NCBI RefSeq assembly: GCF_036906915.1
Contig: NZ_JBAKHX010000031.1
Coordinates: 1 to 64,000 of the forward strand
Origin: Phytohabitans sp036906915
Lineage (GTDB): Bacteria > Actinomycetota > Actinomycetes > Mycobacteriales > Micromonosporaceae
DNA: 64,000 bases
Direction of reading: 5' to 3'
In this document: positions 1 to 7,760 of the stretch, in pieces
How positions within the stretch are numbered: position 1 is the stretch's first letter
Layout of the letters: the number at the start of each line of letters is the position of its first letter
Notes under the pieces: generated by a model
What the model saw: the letters and a program-made list of their open reading frames with translations, nothing else
Database searches by the model: none
Told to the model about the DNA's origin: nothing
Program-made: the position numbers and the translations under genes

Positions 1-48
1 GGCGGCGGGGCGCGGCGGGGCGGCGGCGCGGGCGCCGCGGGGTGGCCG
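1..48. other. GC-only low-complexity tract
   Basis: The first ~48 bases are almost purely G and C, built of short GGCGGGG/GCGGCG runs. They lie immediately past the stop codon of the first minus-strand gene. No gene or clear hairpin is recognised; the tract may be the edge of an intergenic element cut by the window boundary. Confidence 0.4.
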
Positions 49-59
49 CGCTCGATGCC

Positions 60-674
60 TCAGTGGGTTGTGGACTGCTCGACTGTGGAGATGACGCCGT
101 GGGCGTGGGCGGGGGTCAGGCCGAGGTTGCTGGCGATCCAGCGGACGCATTCGAGCTCGGCGGGCGACAGCGGGCCGTCGGCGAGACCGACCCGGACGGC
201 TTCGGCCAGGTAGCGCTCGCAGGCGTCCAGGGTGAGGTTCGCGGCCAGGGTCCGCAGCAGGTCGGCTGCGGCCGGGGCGGGCAGGTTGAGATCCGCCTGG
301 AGCCGTGTGACGTCGTAGTCGGGCGCGCCCGCTGAGCGCACCGCGTCGACGGCGGCGCGGAGGGAGGGCTCGGAGTTGCCGCCGGCGCGCACGACGGCTG
401 CCACGGCGGCGCGCATCCCGGCCGGAAGAGCGCTGGCCAGGTGCGCGCTGGTGGGCCGCTGCAGCACCGCCGGGTCGAAGCGCACCTTGCAGGTCTGGCA
501 CTGGACGACCTCGCCGACCTTGTCCAGGGGGATCACTGGCAGGAAGAAGAGCGTGAAGAATCGGCGGGCGGTCCGGTGCTGGTACTCACGGTCGCCGCCA
601 CAGTTCGGGCAGGCGAACTGGCCGGAGCCGATGAGACCAAAGATGTAGAAGACCGAGAAGCCGAAAATAATCAC
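60..674 (-). CDS. Zinc-ribbon protein with C-terminal TerB-like helical region
   Basis: 204 aa. The N-terminus is a hydrophobic stretch (about residues 1-20), followed by a zinc ribbon with two CxxC knuckles (C22/C25 and C59/C62). The sequence between the knuckles (FFTLFFLPVIPL) is typical of the small actinobacterial zinc-ribbon membrane-associated family. The C-terminal half (about 100-200) is helical and resembles a TerB/DnaJ-adjacent acidic helical domain. Its biochemical role is unknown; metal binding through the four cysteines is an inference from spacing. It is separated by 42 bp from the upstream CBS gene on the same strand and may be cotranscribed. I am confident that it is a gene, less so about the TerB-like assignment. 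Confidence 0.75.
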   Translation of the reverse strand: MIIFGFSVFYIFGLIGSGQFACPNCGGDREYQHRTARRFFTLFFLPVIPLDKVGEVVQCQTCKVRFDPAVLQRPTSAHLASALPAGMRAAVAAVVRAGGNSEPSLRAAVDAVRSAGAPDYDVTRLQADLNLPAPAAADLLRTLAANLTLDACERYLAEAVRVGLADGPLSPAELECVRWIASNLGLTPAHAHGVISTVEQSTTH

Positions 675-716
675 CGCCGAACCGTACCAGCGGGACGTTT
701 TGCCGGGCTGGAGCGG

Positions 717-1151
717 TCAGCGGCCGCCGGAGATGTAGTTGGTCAATGCCGTGCGCTCGGTCTCCAGCTCGTCGATGCGGTTCTTGACAACGTCGCCGAT
801 GCTGACCAGCCCGCAGAGCACACCGTCGGCGACCACCGGCACGTGCCGGATGCGGTGGTCGGTCATGAGCCGCATCATCTCCTCGACGTGGCTGTCTGGC
901 CCGACGACGTGCACCTCGGCGGTGTGGATCACGGTGACCGGCTCGGCCAGCACCCCGGCACCCCGCTCGGACAGCGCCCGCACGATGTCGCGCTCGCTGA
1001 CGATTCCGTCGACCGTGCGGCCGTCGCCCGACACCACGACAGCGCCGATCTTGTGCTCGGCCAGCACCGCCACCAGGTGCCTCACGTCCGTGTCGGGACC
1101 GACCGTGATCACTCGGTTGCCCTTGACCCGCAGCACGTCGCTGATCCGCAT
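717..1151 (-). CDS. CBS-domain pair protein
   Basis: 144 aa, made almost entirely of two CBS motifs (about residues 7-62 and 75-130), the usual length for stand-alone Bateman-module proteins of actinobacteria. Visible hallmarks are the VVSGDGRTVDGIVSERDIVR strand-turn-helix of repeat 1 and VADGVLCGLVSIGDVVK of repeat 2. Such proteins bind adenosyl ligands (AMP, ATP, SAM) and often act as energy or redox sensors, but the ligand cannot be read from this sequence. It is translated toward the zinc-ribbon gene. A GGAGG-type ribosome site lies just upstream of the ATG at 1151 (CCTCCCGG on the plus strand). Confidence 0.9.
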   Translation of the reverse strand: MRISDVLRVKGNRVITVGPDTDVRHLVAVLAEHKIGAVVVSGDGRTVDGIVSERDIVRALSERGAGVLAEPVTVIHTAEVHVVGPDSHVEEMMRLMTDHRIRHVPVVADGVLCGLVSIGDVVKNRIDELETERTALTNYISGGR

Positions 1152-1222
1152 CTGGACCTCCCGGGGGTACCTTGATGTGGTCCAGCCTAGTCATCTGGGC
1201 GCTTTGCGGCAGCCCGTAACAC

Positions 1223-2029
1223 TCAGCCAGCCCACGCGCCGCGGGCCGCCGCCTCGGTGGCGTAGGTGGTGAAGTCTTTCGGTGGACGCCCGGCCACCTG
1301 CTCGACGGCGTCGCTCGGCTGCTGGTCGCCGAGCAGGCGCAGCGCGGTGAACGCGGCGATCTCCGCGTCGGTCTGCTCGGCGGGCGCGCCGAGCGCCGCC
1401 TGCTGCGCCCGGTAGTCGTCGTCGGTGCCGCCGAACCGGACCGGCCGGCCGCTGGCCTCCGCCACCGCCCGAACCGCCTCCGCGAACGTCAACGCTCGCG
1501 GGCCGGTCACCTCGTAGGTGCGCCCGGCGTGCCCGTCGCCGGTGAGCACCGCGGCTGCGACCGCCGCGATGTCGTCGGCGTCAACGAACGCCTGCCGGGC
1601 GTCGCCGACCGGCAGCGCCAGCCCGCCGGCCACGATCGCCGGCTGGAAGAAGCCCTCGTCGAAGTTCTGGTTGAACCAGTCCGGCCGCAGGATGGTCCAG
1701 TCGGCGCCGCACTCGCGCACGGTGTGCTCGGCGGCCAGCAGCCGCTCGTCGCCCATGGCCTCGATGCCGCGGCTGGACAGCAGCACCAGGTGCCGCACCC
1801 CCTGCCCGACCGCGAGCTGGACGAACGCCGGGTCGATCGGCTGTTCGTGCGGCGCCATCAGGTACATGCCGGAGGCGCCGGCCACCGCCGGCTGCCAGGT
1901 CTCGGGGTCTGACCAGTCGAAACGGACCTCGCCGTGGCGGGATGCGGCCCGCACCTCGGCCCCGGCCGCGCGCAGCCGCCGGGTCAACCGCCGGCCGGTG
2001 GTGCCAGTGGCACCCAGCACAACAATCAT
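1223..2029 (-). CDS. NmrA-family NAD(P)-binding oxidoreductase
   Basis: 268 aa atypical short-chain dehydrogenase. The N-terminal Rossmann loop (GATGTTGRRLTRRL, from about residue 6) fits NAD(P) binding. The fold continues with LVLLSSRG and the ILRPDWFNQNF segment typical of NmrA and quinone-oxidoreductase-2-like proteins. The classic SDR YxxxK pair is not seen, in line with NmrA proteins that sense or reduce via NAD(P)H without a standard catalytic Tyr. It follows the merR-type gene by 30 bp on the same strand, so the two probably form an operon in which the regulator responds to a redox-active or electrophilic compound. Substrate unknown. Confidence 0.85.
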   Translation of the reverse strand: MIVVLGATGTTGRRLTRRLRAAGAEVRAASRHGEVRFDWSDPETWQPAVAGASGMYLMAPHEQPIDPAFVQLAVGQGVRHLVLLSSRGIEAMGDERLLAAEHTVRECGADWTILRPDWFNQNFDEGFFQPAIVAGGLALPVGDARQAFVDADDIAAVAAAVLTGDGHAGRTYEVTGPRALTFAEAVRAVAEASGRPVRFGGTDDDYRAQQAALGAPAEQTDAEIAAFTALRLLGDQQPSDAVEQVAGRPPKDFTTYATEAAARGAWAG

Positions 2030-2059
2030 GTCCTCAGTCGAACACCGGGGTACGACAAG

Positions 2060-2422
2060 TCACCGCCGGGCGCGTCGCTTCGTGGTGTCGATGTAGGCGT
2101 GGAGGGCCTGGCGGGATCGGGTGAGCGCGTCGATGCGCTCGTCGAGCCCCTTCAGTCGTGCGCGCAGGCCGTCCAGCGCCTCGGGGCAGGGTTCGATGTC
2201 CGCTTCGGTGCCGGTCACGCACGGCAACAGGTAGGCGATGTCCTGGGTCGACAGCCCAGCGCCGAGCAGCTTTCGGATCTGTGTGACGGTCACCACGGCG
2301 TCGTCGGTGTACTCGCGGTAGCCGCTGGCACCACGGTCGGGTTCGAGCAGGCCCTGGGTCTCGTAGTAGCGCAGCTGGTGCGGGTTGACCCCGGTGCGCC
2401 GACTCAACTCTCCGATCAGCAT
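2060..2422 (-). CDS. MerR-family transcriptional regulator
   Basis: 120 aa. It opens with the canonical MerR winged helix (MLIGELSRRTGVNPHQLRYY, then GLLEPDRGASGYREY), followed by a dimerisation helix (about residues 80-118). The effector region is very short and lacks the Cys signature of metal or SoxR-type sensors; one Cys pair (C68 in LLPC and C78 in EPC) is present but its role is unclear. It is divergent from an imine-reductase-like gene across an 82-bp interval that carries a MerR-type promoter. Autoregulation and control of both flanking enzymes is inferred from that layout. Confidence 0.9.
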   Translation of the reverse strand: MLIGELSRRTGVNPHQLRYYETQGLLEPDRGASGYREYTDDAVVTVTQIRKLLGAGLSTQDIAYLLPCVTGTEADIEPCPEALDGLRARLKGLDERIDALTRSRQALHAYIDTTKRRARR

Positions 2423-2434
2423 GCGCGTTTCCCC

Positions 2435-2466
2435 TTGACCTTCATACCGGTATCAACCCTCACGAT
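2435..2466 (+). promoter_or_regulatory. MerR-type promoter/operator with long spacer
   Basis: Candidate -35 TTGACC (2435-2440) and -10 CACGAT (2461-2466) are separated by 20 bp. The spacer contains the perfect 10-bp palindrome ATACCGGTAT (2444-2453), extendable to an imperfect TTC...CAA. Overlong spacers with a central dyad are the hallmark of MerR-activated promoters. It would drive the plus-strand reductase, whose GAGGGG ribosome site is at about 2490, and allow feedback on the minus-strand regulator. Confidence 0.6.
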
Positions 2467-2504
2467 CTTGCCAGCACCATCGACACATGTGAGGGGAAAA
2501 ACTG

Positions 2505-3383
2505 ATGGGAAACAGCGACGCTGGCCACACTCCGGTGACCGTCCTCGGCCTTGGCCTGATGGGTCAGGCGCTGGCCCGGGCGTTCCTGCGGGACGGGCAC
2601 CCGACGACCGTGTGGAATCGCACATCGGAGAAGGCCGAACGCCTCGTCGCGGAGGGCGCGACGCTCGCCGGCTCGGTCGGCGACGCCGTCGCGGCGAGCC
2701 CGCTCGTGGTCGTCTGCGTCTCGGACTACGACACGGTCCGCGGCCTGCTCGAACCGCTGGGCGAGGCCCTGCGCGGCCGGGTGGTGGTGAACCTGACCTC
2801 GGGTACGTCGGCGCAGGCACGGGAAACCGCTGAGTGGCTCGGTGACGGGTACCTCGACGGCGCGATCATGGCCATCCCGCCGGCGATCGGCGCGGCGGAC
2901 ACGACGATCCTGTACAGCGGGCCGCGGACCGCCTTCGAGGAGCACAAGGCGACGCTGCGCAGCCTCGGCGGCGATCCGACGTACCTGGGCGGCGACCACG
3001 GCCTGTCGTCGCTGTACGACGTGGCCATGCTCGGGCTGATGTGGGGCATCGGTGACGCGTTCCTACACGGGGTGGCGCTGCTCGGTGCGGCCGGTGTGGA
3101 CGCCACGACCTTCGTACCGTTCGCCCGCAAGGTGATCGGGACGGTGACCGACTGGCTGCCCGGGTATGCGCGGCAGGTCGACGAGGGCAGCTATCCGGCC
3201 GACGACGCCAGCATCGATACCCACCTGGCCGCAATGGATCACCTCATCCACGAGAGCGAGGCCGCCGGGGTCAACGCCGAACTGCCGCAGTTCTTCAAGG
3301 CTCTGACCGAACGGGCGGTCGCCGACGGGCGCGGCGGCGACAGCTACACGGCGATGATCGAGCAGTTCCGCAAGGCGTCCTAG
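2505..3383 (+). CDS. Imine-reductase-like NADPH-dependent oxidoreductase (6PGDH/beta-HAD superfamily)
   Basis: 292 aa, the standard imine reductase (IRED) length. The N-terminal Rossmann motif is GLGLMG (about residues 15-20), and WNRTSEKAERLV fits the NADPH-phosphate-binding loop of IREDs. The long inter-domain helix and dimerisation helices follow, with SSLYDVAMLGLMWGIGDAF around residues 168-186. Asp172, preceded by Tyr171, sits where IREDs carry their catalytic Asp or Tyr. IREDs reduce cyclic imines to amines; the natural substrate here is unknown. It is divergent from merR and probably induced through it. Its TAG stop overlaps the opposing response regulator stop in the shared tetranucleotide CTAG. 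Confidence 0.85.
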   Translation: MGNSDAGHTPVTVLGLGLMGQALARAFLRDGHPTTVWNRTSEKAERLVAEGATLAGSVGDAVAASPLVVVCVSDYDTVRGLLEPLGEALRGRVVVNLTSGTSAQARETAEWLGDGYLDGAIMAIPPAIGAADTTILYSGPRTAFEEHKATLRSLGGDPTYLGGDHGLSSLYDVAMLGLMWGIGDAFLHGVALLGAAGVDATTFVPFARKVIGTVTDWLPGYARQVDEGSYPADDASIDTHLAAMDHLIHESEAAGVNAELPQFFKALTERAVADGRGGDSYTAMIEQFRKAS

Positions 3384-4048
3384 GCTCCGGCCGGGCGGAC
3401 CACGCCCGTCTCGTAGGCGAAGACGGCCGCCTGGGTGCGGTCGCGCAGGCCGAGCTTCGTCAGGATCCGGCTCACGTGGGTCTTGACGGTCTGCTCGGCC
3501 AGCACGAGGTGCTCGGCGATTTCGGCGTTGGACAGGCCCTGCGCGATGAGGGCGAGCACCTCGGTCTCGCGCTCGGTCAGCTCGCCGACCCGCTCCCGCA
3601 GCGGGGCGCGCGGGGCACTGCCCAGCCGGGAGAACTCCTCGATCAGCCGCTTGGTGACGTTCGGCGCCAGCAGGGCGTCGCCGGCGGCCACGACGCGTAC
3701 CGCGTGCGCTAGCTCGGCCGCCGAGGCGTCCTTGAGCAGGAACCCGGACGCCCCGGCCCGCAGCGCCTCGTACACGTACTCGTCCAGGTCGAAGGTGGTC
3801 AGGATCAGTACCTTCACGGCGGCGCCGGCGGGCTCGGTGATCTGGCGCGTGGCGTCGATCCCGTCGACGACGGGCATCCGGATGTCCATCAGCACCACGT
3901 CGGGCACCAGCTCGGCGACCTTGGCCACGGCGTCCTGGCCGTCGACCGCCTGGCCGACCACCTCGATGCCGGGTTCGGCGTTGAGTAGCACCGTGAAGCC
4001 CTGCCGAACCAGCATCTGGTCGTCGGCGATCAGTACCCGGATCGTCAT
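3380..4048 (-). CDS. NarL/LuxR-type response regulator
   Basis: About 222 aa from the ATG of MTIRVLIADDQ at 4048. A longer in-frame extension to 4123 exists but lacks homology. The receiver domain has acidic pocket D9/D10, phospho-acceptor Asp55 (VVLMDIRMP), the Thr of LILTTFD and the Lys of LLKDAS. The C-terminal LuxR helix-turn-helix is LTERETEVLALIAQGLSNAE onward. It is the partner of the histidine kinase encoded just upstream on the same strand (112-bp gap). Targets are unknown; the co-located acyltransferase and DUF1023 genes are candidates. Confidence 0.92.
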   Translation of the reverse strand: MTIRVLIADDQMLVRQGFTVLLNAEPGIEVVGQAVDGQDAVAKVAELVPDVVLMDIRMPVVDGIDATRQITEPAGAAVKVLILTTFDLDEYVYEALRAGASGFLLKDASAAELAHAVRVVAAGDALLAPNVTKRLIEEFSRLGSAPRAPLRERVGELTERETEVLALIAQGLSNAEIAEHLVLAEQTVKTHVSRILTKLGLRDRTQAAVFAYETGVVRPAGA

Positions 4049-4160
4049 GCGCCACCGCCCGCAACCGACACCACGTGCGGCGACCGAAGCGACCGGCGGC
4101 TGCAGGGGGGCCTGGTGGCGCATGACCCGCGCGAGCGGAGGTGAGCGGCGGCTAATTGGG

Positions 4161-5459
4161 TCATGGCGTGGTCCTCGTCGTCATCGCGGGCAGGTTGGCG
4201 GTCACCTCGAAGCCACCGTCCACTGTGGGCCCGGTGGCCAGCTTGCCGCCGAGCATGGCGACTCGTTCGCGCATGCCCAGCAGGCCGTGCCCTTCTTCCG
4301 AGGCAGGGGCCGAAGTGGCGGGTGCCGGCCCGGTCGGGGCGGTGTTGACGATCCGGATGACCAGATCGGCGGGGTGGTACGCGATCTCGACGCGCACGCT
4401 GGCGCCGGGCGCGTGCCGGATCGCGTTGCTGAGCGCCTCCTGCACGATCCGGTACGCGGACAGCTCGACGCCCGGCGGCAGCGGGCGCGGCTCTCCGGTG
4501 GTCTGGCTGGTGACGGTGAGCCCGGCGTCGCGCACGTTGCCGATCAGCTCGTCCAAGCGTTCCAGGGTGGGCTGCGGCGTGTGCCCGGCGTTCGGCGGCG
4601 CGTTGCTCTCCACGCGCAGCACGCCCAGCACCCGCCGCAGCTCCGTGAGGGCCTCCAGGGCGTTGCCGCGGATGCCGGCGAGGTTCTGCTTCAGCTCCTC
4701 GGGCGGGTCGGCGACGAGGTGCGGCGCGACCTGTGCCTGGATGGAGATGACCGACAGGTGGTGTGCGACGACGTCGTGCAGTTCGCGGGCGATGCGGGTG
4801 CGCTCCTCCAGCAGGGTGCGCCGGGCCCGCTCTTCGGCCGAGATCTGCGCCTGCGCCGCCAGTTGGCTGCGGGCGACCCGCCGGGCGCGCCGGAACCCGC
4901 CCAGCAGCGCGGCGAGGCCGCAGATCGACGTGGCCTGACCGACGTCGGTGTAGAAGAACGCCACCATCCACGTGCCGTTGGGATTGTTCGTGTGGGCGTC
5001 GAACCCGGTGCACGCCAGGCCGACGAGCACGCTGACGGCCAGCGCCGCGAACGCGGTTCGAGGGCGGGCGCGCAGCGCGAGCAGGAACATCACACCCGCG
5101 AGGGTGGCGATCGTGCCGTGGCTCCACGGGTACGGGTCGCCGGCCACCGCGGTGCCGGGAATCATGGCGAGCGTGACCACCCACCAGGCGGGTACCGGGC
5201 GGAACAGCGCCATGACGACGGCCGCCGCCTGCACCCCGGTCAGCACGGCCGATATCTGGGTCACACCCTCGTACGCCCAGAACACCAGCACCGCGTAGAG
5301 CGCGACGAGCACGTGCGGCAGCCGGGCGAGCCAGCGCGGCCACGCCATCGGCGGCATCGGGTCGGCCGCTACCGTCCAGAGGTCGCCGCGCACCGCCCGG
5401 ACGGCGGCCACCAGACGCCGCCCGGCACCCTTGTCACCGCCCGTGGTCATTGGGTCCAT
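4161..5459 (-). CDS. DesK/NarX-type sensor histidine kinase
   Basis: About 432 aa from the ATG at 5459, one base from the end of the upstream acyltransferase gene, so the two are likely coupled. The N-terminal half has about five hydrophobic segments (around residues 30-170), forming a membrane sensor without an obvious extracellular domain. The HisKA_3 box RIARELHDVVAHHLSVIS carries the phospho-accepting His. The HATPase_c domain ends with GHGLLGMRERVAMLGG. It should autophosphorylate and pass phosphate to the following NarL-type regulator. The signal is unknown. Confidence 0.92.
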   Translation of the reverse strand: MDPMTTGGDKGAGRRLVAAVRAVRGDLWTVAADPMPPMAWPRWLARLPHVLVALYAVLVFWAYEGVTQISAVLTGVQAAAVVMALFRPVPAWWVVTLAMIPGTAVAGDPYPWSHGTIATLAGVMFLLALRARPRTAFAALAVSVLVGLACTGFDAHTNNPNGTWMVAFFYTDVGQATSICGLAALLGGFRRARRVARSQLAAQAQISAEERARRTLLEERTRIARELHDVVAHHLSVISIQAQVAPHLVADPPEELKQNLAGIRGNALEALTELRRVLGVLRVESNAPPNAGHTPQPTLERLDELIGNVRDAGLTVTSQTTGEPRPLPPGVELSAYRIVQEALSNAIRHAPGASVRVEIAYHPADLVIRIVNTAPTGPAPATSAPASEEGHGLLGMRERVAMLGGKLATGPTVDGGFEVTANLPAMTTRTTP

Positions 5460-5460
5460 C

Positions 5461-6582
5461 CTAGGCACTCCCGGTAGTCGTGACCTTGAGCCTCGTGGGC
5501 CTGACCCGCTCATAGCCGTGGAACGCCGCGCAGCACACCAGCATGGCGAGCGCGAACACCGGCAGCCACCCGAACCGGGCCATCACCCAGGCGGGCCCGT
5601 CCGGCACCGTGTGCAGCCCGGGCAGCCGCTGGCCGGTGAGCAAACCCAGCGCGGTGACCGCGATCATCGCGGTCTGGTGCCACAGGAAGATCGTCATCGC
5701 GGCCAGGTTGACCAGCGCCACCGCCGCCCAGGCGGCCGGGCGCCGCATCAGCCGGCGCAGCGGTCCGAGCAGCAGGCCGGCAGCGCCGCACTGCGCCAGG
5801 CCGAACGTGACGGCGGCGAGGCTCGGCGGGTTCAGGTTGGAGAAGCCGTCGCCTGGTACGCCGACCATCGACGCCGGGTAACCCGCCCAGCGGACCAGCG
5901 CGGCCGTCGCCAGGGCGCCGCCGAGCAGGAGCACCCACAATGTGGTGCGGTCGCGCAGCCGCCCGCGCGCCCAGGCGGCGCCGATCGTGTACGGGACCAG
6001 CCAGCCCGCCGCCAGGTTGGCCCAGCCCAGCCAGGCCGGAGCGGAAAGGCCGAGCCGCAGCACGTCGACGAGCGCCACGACGGCCAGCGGCCATGCCGGG
6101 TGCACTTTGGACATCAGCGGCGTCGCCGCCGTCAACACCGCGAACACCAGCAGGAACCACAGCGGTGACAGCACCAGGCGTAGCGGCGTGCGCACGGTCT
6201 GCGGGTCCACACCGGACGCCAGCAGCACCCCGGCCACCAGGACCCAAACCACCAGCACGGCGGCCACCGGGCGGAACAGTCGCGCCATCCGCGTCGCGAC
6301 CCACGCCCGGTAGGGCACACCGCGGGCGTACCCGCGGGTCGAGACCAGCCCGCCGACGAGGAAGAACACGGCGAGCGTCTGGAACACCCAGGACACCGGG
6401 ACGAGCAGCGGCAGGTGCCGCAGCGGGCTCGATCCGCCTACCGTGCCGCTGTCTACGACCAGCGCGGTGACCAGCCAGTGTCCAAGTACGACACCGGCGA
6501 CGGCGAACGCGCGCAGCGCATCGACGGACCGGTCGCGATCCGGCGGCGTGGCGGCCTCGATCCGCCGGATGAGGTCACGCAC
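5461..6582 (-). CDS. Acyltransferase-3 family integral membrane protein
   Basis: 373 aa with about ten hydrophobic segments. The N-terminus RDRSVDALRAFAVAGVVLGH carries the R...H pattern of the acyltransferase-3 (OafA/NodX-type) family, which moves acyl groups onto carbohydrate or other exported acceptors at the membrane. Length and start (ATG at 6582) match the family. Its first 8 bp overlap the end of the upstream DUF1023 hydrolase gene and its stop is 1 bp from the kinase start, so hydrolase, acyltransferase, kinase and regulator look like one transcript. The acceptor cannot be told from sequence. Confidence 0.88.
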   Translation of the reverse strand: MRDLIRRIEAATPPDRDRSVDALRAFAVAGVVLGHWLVTALVVDSGTVGGSSPLRHLPLLVPVSWVFQTLAVFFLVGGLVSTRGYARGVPYRAWVATRMARLFRPVAAVLVVWVLVAGVLLASGVDPQTVRTPLRLVLSPLWFLLVFAVLTAATPLMSKVHPAWPLAVVALVDVLRLGLSAPAWLGWANLAAGWLVPYTIGAAWARGRLRDRTTLWVLLLGGALATAALVRWAGYPASMVGVPGDGFSNLNPPSLAAVTFGLAQCGAAGLLLGPLRRLMRRPAAWAAVALVNLAAMTIFLWHQTAMIAVTALGLLTGQRLPGLHTVPDGPAWVMARFGWLPVFALAMLVCCAAFHGYERVRPTRLKVTTTGSA

Positions 6583-7528
6583 GGCTGTCTCCGGCGACGA
6601 TCGCGGCGATGCTGTCCAGCGACACCGAGCCGGGCCTCAGGTAGTCGCTGTGTGCGCTGTCGCCCGCCGCGAAGAGGCGCGCGCCGAACCCGGGCGAGGT
6701 GGGATCGGTGCCGAACCCGACCGTGACGAAGGGCAGCCGCAGCCGCACGTGTGGCACCCGGCCGATCAGGTCTTCGGCGCCCCGGCCGGCCCACACCGCG
6801 GCAGTGGTGCGCAGCGCGGCGACCTCGTCGACGCCGGTGCCGGGGCTTCCATAGAGGACGATGTCGGAGGCGGGCAGCCCTTCGGCGGCACTGGCACAGA
6901 CCACCGACCCGTACGAGTGGCACAGCACCGACAGCCTGGCCGCCGGCCTGGCAGCGGCCACCTCGTCGACGAAGGCGCGCAGGGTTGGGGCGGCGGCTTC
7001 GGCCCGTCGCGGTGTCAACACCGAGAAGCTGAGCATGCTCGGCGTGGGGTAGCCGAGCCAGGCGACCACCGCTGACCGGTCACCCAGCCGCTGGAGCAGC
7101 GCCTGCGCACCGTCCCGCAGCCGCCCGTACTGCTCGAAGCTGGTGTCGGAGCCCGGCACCAGCACGGCGATCCGCTCCGCCCGGCACAGGTCGCCGAACA
7201 CCTCGGCGCTGCGACCGCCGTCGCGGCCGTCGAACGACAGCAGACCTCGCGCCGGGTCGGCCAGCGCGCGCAGCGCGGCGGCCCGCCGCCGGTCGCCGTG
7301 CCCGGCCGCCGTCCGCTCGGCGGCCAGGACGCCGTCGCGGTTCGCGGCGAATCGGGCGGCCACGTCGGTGGTGCAGGTCGCGGCCCGCAACGGCCCGAGC
7401 GACACCGGCGGCGGCGCCGGTACAGCCGCCGGCCGCGCCGCACCTGCCATGGGTACCACGACTGCGGTGCCGACGAGCGCGGCCAGCACAGCGCGGCGCA
7501 ACCTGCCGATTGGGGTACGCGATGCCAC
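6575..7528 (-). CDS. Secreted DUF1023-type alpha/beta hydrolase
   Basis: About 317 aa if translation starts at the GTG at 7528, which follows an AAGGGCGG site and opens a clean signal peptide (two arginines, then AVLAALVGTAVVVPMAGAARP). An upstream ATG at 7585 would add 19 residues. The hydrolase core shows the nucleophile elbow CHSYGS, the DIVLYGSPG strand and a C-terminal His in GDSAHSDYL, all matching DUF1023 proteins of actinobacteria. The substrate is unknown; an esterase or lipase-like role outside the membrane is inferred. First gene of the probable operon with the acyltransferase and two-component system. Confidence 0.85.
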   Translation of the reverse strand: MASRTPIGRLRRAVLAALVGTAVVVPMAGAARPAAVPAPPPVSLGPLRAATCTTDVAARFAANRDGVLAAERTAAGHGDRRRAAALRALADPARGLLSFDGRDGGRSAEVFGDLCRAERIAVLVPGSDTSFEQYGRLRDGAQALLQRLGDRSAVVAWLGYPTPSMLSFSVLTPRRAEAAAPTLRAFVDEVAAARPAARLSVLCHSYGSVVCASAAEGLPASDIVLYGSPGTGVDEVAALRTTAAVWAGRGAEDLIGRVPHVRLRLPFVTVGFGTDPTSPGFGARLFAAGDSAHSDYLRPGSVSLDSIAAIVAGDSRA

Positions 7529-7760
7529 GTTCGATCCGCCCTTCGCACCGGGATTCGTTCTTCCGGCACTGAAGCTACGGATCACCCGCCGTAACCCGCG
7601 TCCCCCCGTAGAGCCGACTCCCGGCGTAGTCCCGAGGTACTACACGGCCCGTGCCCTACCCCCGCGGTGCCCGTGCCGCGCCGGCACGCTCCGTTGATCG
7701 GCGCGAGGGCCGGGTCCAAAACAGGTTGCCGGGTCTCGGCCAGGACGGCAGACTCCTTGA

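Noticed and set aside
1..48. Possible third copy of the palindromic element cut by the window edge
   Set aside because: It lies after a minus-strand stop like the other copies, but none of the arm, loop or tail sequence is present, only a GC-rich tract.
3435..5477. Very long open frame on the plus strand opposite the two-component genes
   Set aside because: It is antisense to well-supported kinase and regulator genes, is Arg/Pro/Gly-rich without any domain, and arises from third-position GC bias.
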